Source: Stomorhina lunata
Lineage: Eukaryota; Arthropoda; Insecta; Diptera; Rhiniidae
Assembly (NCBI GenBank): GCA_933228675.1
Contig: OW121740.1
Span: forward strand, 4,384,001-4,448,000
DNA: 64,000 nt
Direction: 5' to 3'
This document shows, in pieces, positions 62,144-64,000 of the stretch. The stretch's first letter is position 1. The number at the start of each line of letters is the position of its first letter. The notes beneath the pieces are model-generated. The model was not told the DNA's origin. It made no database searches and saw nothing but the letters and a program-made list of their open reading frames with translations. The position numbers were made by a program, and so were the translations under genes.

Positions 62144-63166
62144 AATACCCCAAATCAAATATTTTAACGTTGTAAAACTTTAACTGAATAATTTAGAAGA
62201 TTATACAGTTTCATATTTCTTTCTAAGTTTCTTTAAGTGTATTCAATTATCCCATTATTTGCATCATTTGTCCATATGCTTATCTGGACCAACAAAAAAA
62301 AATTTTTTCAAATAAACATGATTTTTATTTTACAATTTTACACTAAAATATAATTTTTACCCCCAGAACAGGGACAAAAAAAACATAAAAATAAACAAAA
62401 AACACCTAAAGCTAGATTTGGTCTTGTGACCTTGATAGTAAATATAAAAAAAATGAAGCAGTTTGGGAGACACAAATTGCCATTTAATCTCGAAGCTGTT
62501 TAAACAAAAAAATTAAAAAAAAAAAAAAAAACAAAAAACATGCACAAACAAGTTAAAAAGCAAGCAAGTAAATTGTAGGTAGTTGATTTTTTTATAACTT
62601 AACTTTAGCAGGAGCAACATTAAAAAGCAAATGTCCTTCTTTGTCTCCTTACTCGCTTTATTATGTTCATTTGTAAAACAAAGATACATTAAATGTTGGC
62701 GGAAAAATATGTAGCAACATTATGGCACTTTTGGTTTTTGCTTCAATTTATTATTTGTCTGTTGTTTCTGAAAAAAAAATTAAAGGTATCCTTTTTCCTT
62801 TGGCAGCATTAAGGCTCGACTACTTACATTTGCCATCTACGCATATTTTTAAAATTATTTTTATTACAAAAAAATTCATAAAATTTCGTACATACATGCA
62901 GATCCACGACCAAATCTAAGCTTACTTCAAAGATGTCCATCGGGTATTTTGTTCAGTTCTAAGGCCTTTAGATTTTCCATGGAAAGTCCCTTAGCTAGAA
63001 GAGATTTCCGATTTTAAGAAATTTGACCCTGAAATCTTTATTTAAATTTAAAACTTACTGCACTCTCCTAGGAGGTTTCGAAGGGGCTTTTTAATAATCA
63101 TATTAAAATAGTAGCGAATATTGGAAATAATCAACAATAAGTAATTTTTTGTAGAAATCAGTGTTT

Positions 63167-63216
63167 GTATGAGTATTAGTATCAGCATTAGTATTTGTAT
63201 CACTTTAAGTATTGAT
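63167..63216. repeat. Degenerate relic of the TATTAG repeat
   Basis: About seven imperfect hexamers ('tatgagtattagtatcagc' then 'attagtatttgtatc'), about 1 kb beyond the main array and in the same orientation. They may be an old edge of the array or the kind of short run from which it expanded. Confidence 0.6.
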
Positions 63217-63636
63217 ATTATTTCAAAAGTCAAGTGATTTTTTTTTAAGCAAACTCCATTTGACTTTTTATACACAAATTTTCCCCATAATGAGCTCCAA
63301 AATAAAGGCCTTTATATTTTTCCGCTTGAAAAAGGATATAAACAAAAAAAATACCTTCTTCATAATTTGCTTTCATCTACTCATTGGTCGGTCGCCATTT
63401 TTATGATGCTGATCTAAATTTTTGCAGTAGTAGAGGAAATGGTGCTGGTGGTGGTTATAATTATGCCGTAATATGAGTGTATTCATTTGTGAGTGTATAA
63501 GAGGATGTTGGTTGGTGTTTGGTTGAATATATTTTTCTTTTTTTGTTATTGCGGCAATATTTTTGAAGCTGATGTTGTTGTTGTTGTTCATTATGCTGTA
63601 CTTTACGCTTAATTACACAAACAATCCTTAAAATAC

Positions 63637-63657
63637 CAGAAACCATAGTCGTCGAAC
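63637..63657 (-). CDS. Possible 5' exon segment with start codon (weak)
   Basis: On the minus strand a good acceptor, 'catcttttaacag', is followed by 21 GC-richer bases with an ATG at bases 12-14 (ATG GTT TCT G), then GTATTT, which could serve as a donor. Joined to the exon at 33171-33298, whose first two bases AA need one preceding base, the reading would be Met-Val-Ser-Glu and then LSPILVKYLE in frame. The strand and phase agree. However, the donor is weak and such short matches arise by chance. A longer frame through the same bases (63461-63676, Gln- and Asn-rich) is the alternative reading. Confidence 0.2.
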
Positions 63658-64000
63658 CTGTTAAAAGATGAAACATTAAAATATTTAAATGTATGCGTTT
63701 CGGTGAACACTTACGTATGTGTGTGAGTTCGTTTTTGTAATTGTATCTCTGTGTTTATATTAATGTTTGTTAAATTAAACAAAAAATGAAAAATTGCAAT
63801 GAATTACCGAAAATTAAATTAAAAATATGAATGTTAATGTTAAACATTATAATAAAAATATTTCATTTAAGGAGAAACAAAAACAAACAAAATAAAAAAA
63901 GTATGCAAAAGTAAAACCCACAAATTAAGAACAACAAGACCTTAAAAAATATTAACATAAAAATAAAGAAGATGAATAAACTCAAAAAAAGTAAATAAAA

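Larger units (their letters stand above)
62144..64000. other. Intron-like sequence after the hexamer array
   Basis: Unique DNA with a polyA stretch at about 62512-62531, a (ttg)n run at 63573-63590 and a hexamer relic at 63167-63216. Frames at 62722-62919, 63048-63275, 63212-63406, 63373-63591 and 63461-63676 overlap one another and lack recognised domains. A minus-strand segment, 62927-62994, has an acceptor-like 'tctcttctag' and reads KGLSMENLKALELNKIPDGHL before a stop. It could be a terminal exon but is only 21 codons. Confidence 0.5.

Noticed and set aside
61455..62153. 232-residue Leu-Ile / Thr-Asn frame
   Set aside because: Encoded by the TATTAG hexamer; the dipeptide changes only because of an indel.

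Overview
The window is AT-rich, almost gene-free eukaryotic DNA, most likely from a higher (calyptrate-type) fly. The clues are intron-like sequence with CAA/CAG-rich tracts and many tatatgtatg-type runs, dispersed repeats with ends of the form tatacccttcacc and ggtgaagggta and internal lines such as 'tccacatttgaccatagctc', which resemble repeats common in dipteran genomes, and several short foldback or inverted-repeat elements. There are no bacterial-style genes or operons, and no rRNA, tRNA or CRISPR. The species call is an inference from sequence style.

The only segment I regard as convincingly protein-coding is a 128-bp internal exon on the minus strand (33171-33298). It encodes 42 uninterrupted residues, starts LSPILVKYLE, ends PISAGKEK, and is bounded by a GTATGT donor and an AG acceptor. 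I do not recognise the protein. If it is real, its introns run at least 33 kb on one side and 30.7 kb on the other, and the whole window is the inside of one giant satellite-filled gene. A possible partner exon, weakly supported, lies at 63637-63657 on the same strand.

Layout: 1-4500, AT-rich 28-bp-type satellite (family A) with short unique stretches. 4500-12928, intron-like DNA with a 553-bp foldback element (6010-6562), a dispersed repeat with about 150-bp internal tandem units (6905-8145), copies of a small dispersed repeat (about 10.15-10.72 kb) and a 131-bp MITE-like hairpin (11397-11527). 12929-18765, two arrays of a 12-bp satellite (acatagactaag); the second is split by a 539-bp inverted-repeat element. 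19801-31350, three blocks of a 31-bp satellite (family B), the first carrying an inserted 0.7-kb element. 31351-37130, mostly unique DNA with the exon and an inverted copy of the 6.9-kb repeat. 37131-43745, the same 31-bp satellite on the opposite strand, interrupted by a foldback element with a tRNA B-box-like motif. 45641-47310, a very homogeneous 31-bp satellite (family C) related to A. 49160-62143, about 13 kb of a nearly pure hexanucleotide, TATTAG. 62144-64000, intron-like DNA with a relic of the hexamer.

Tandem repeats make up roughly half of the window. Nearly every long open reading frame lies in a tandem array whose unit is a multiple of three, so the open frames are by-products of the repeat. 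The window is best read as heterochromatin-like or giant-intron DNA.
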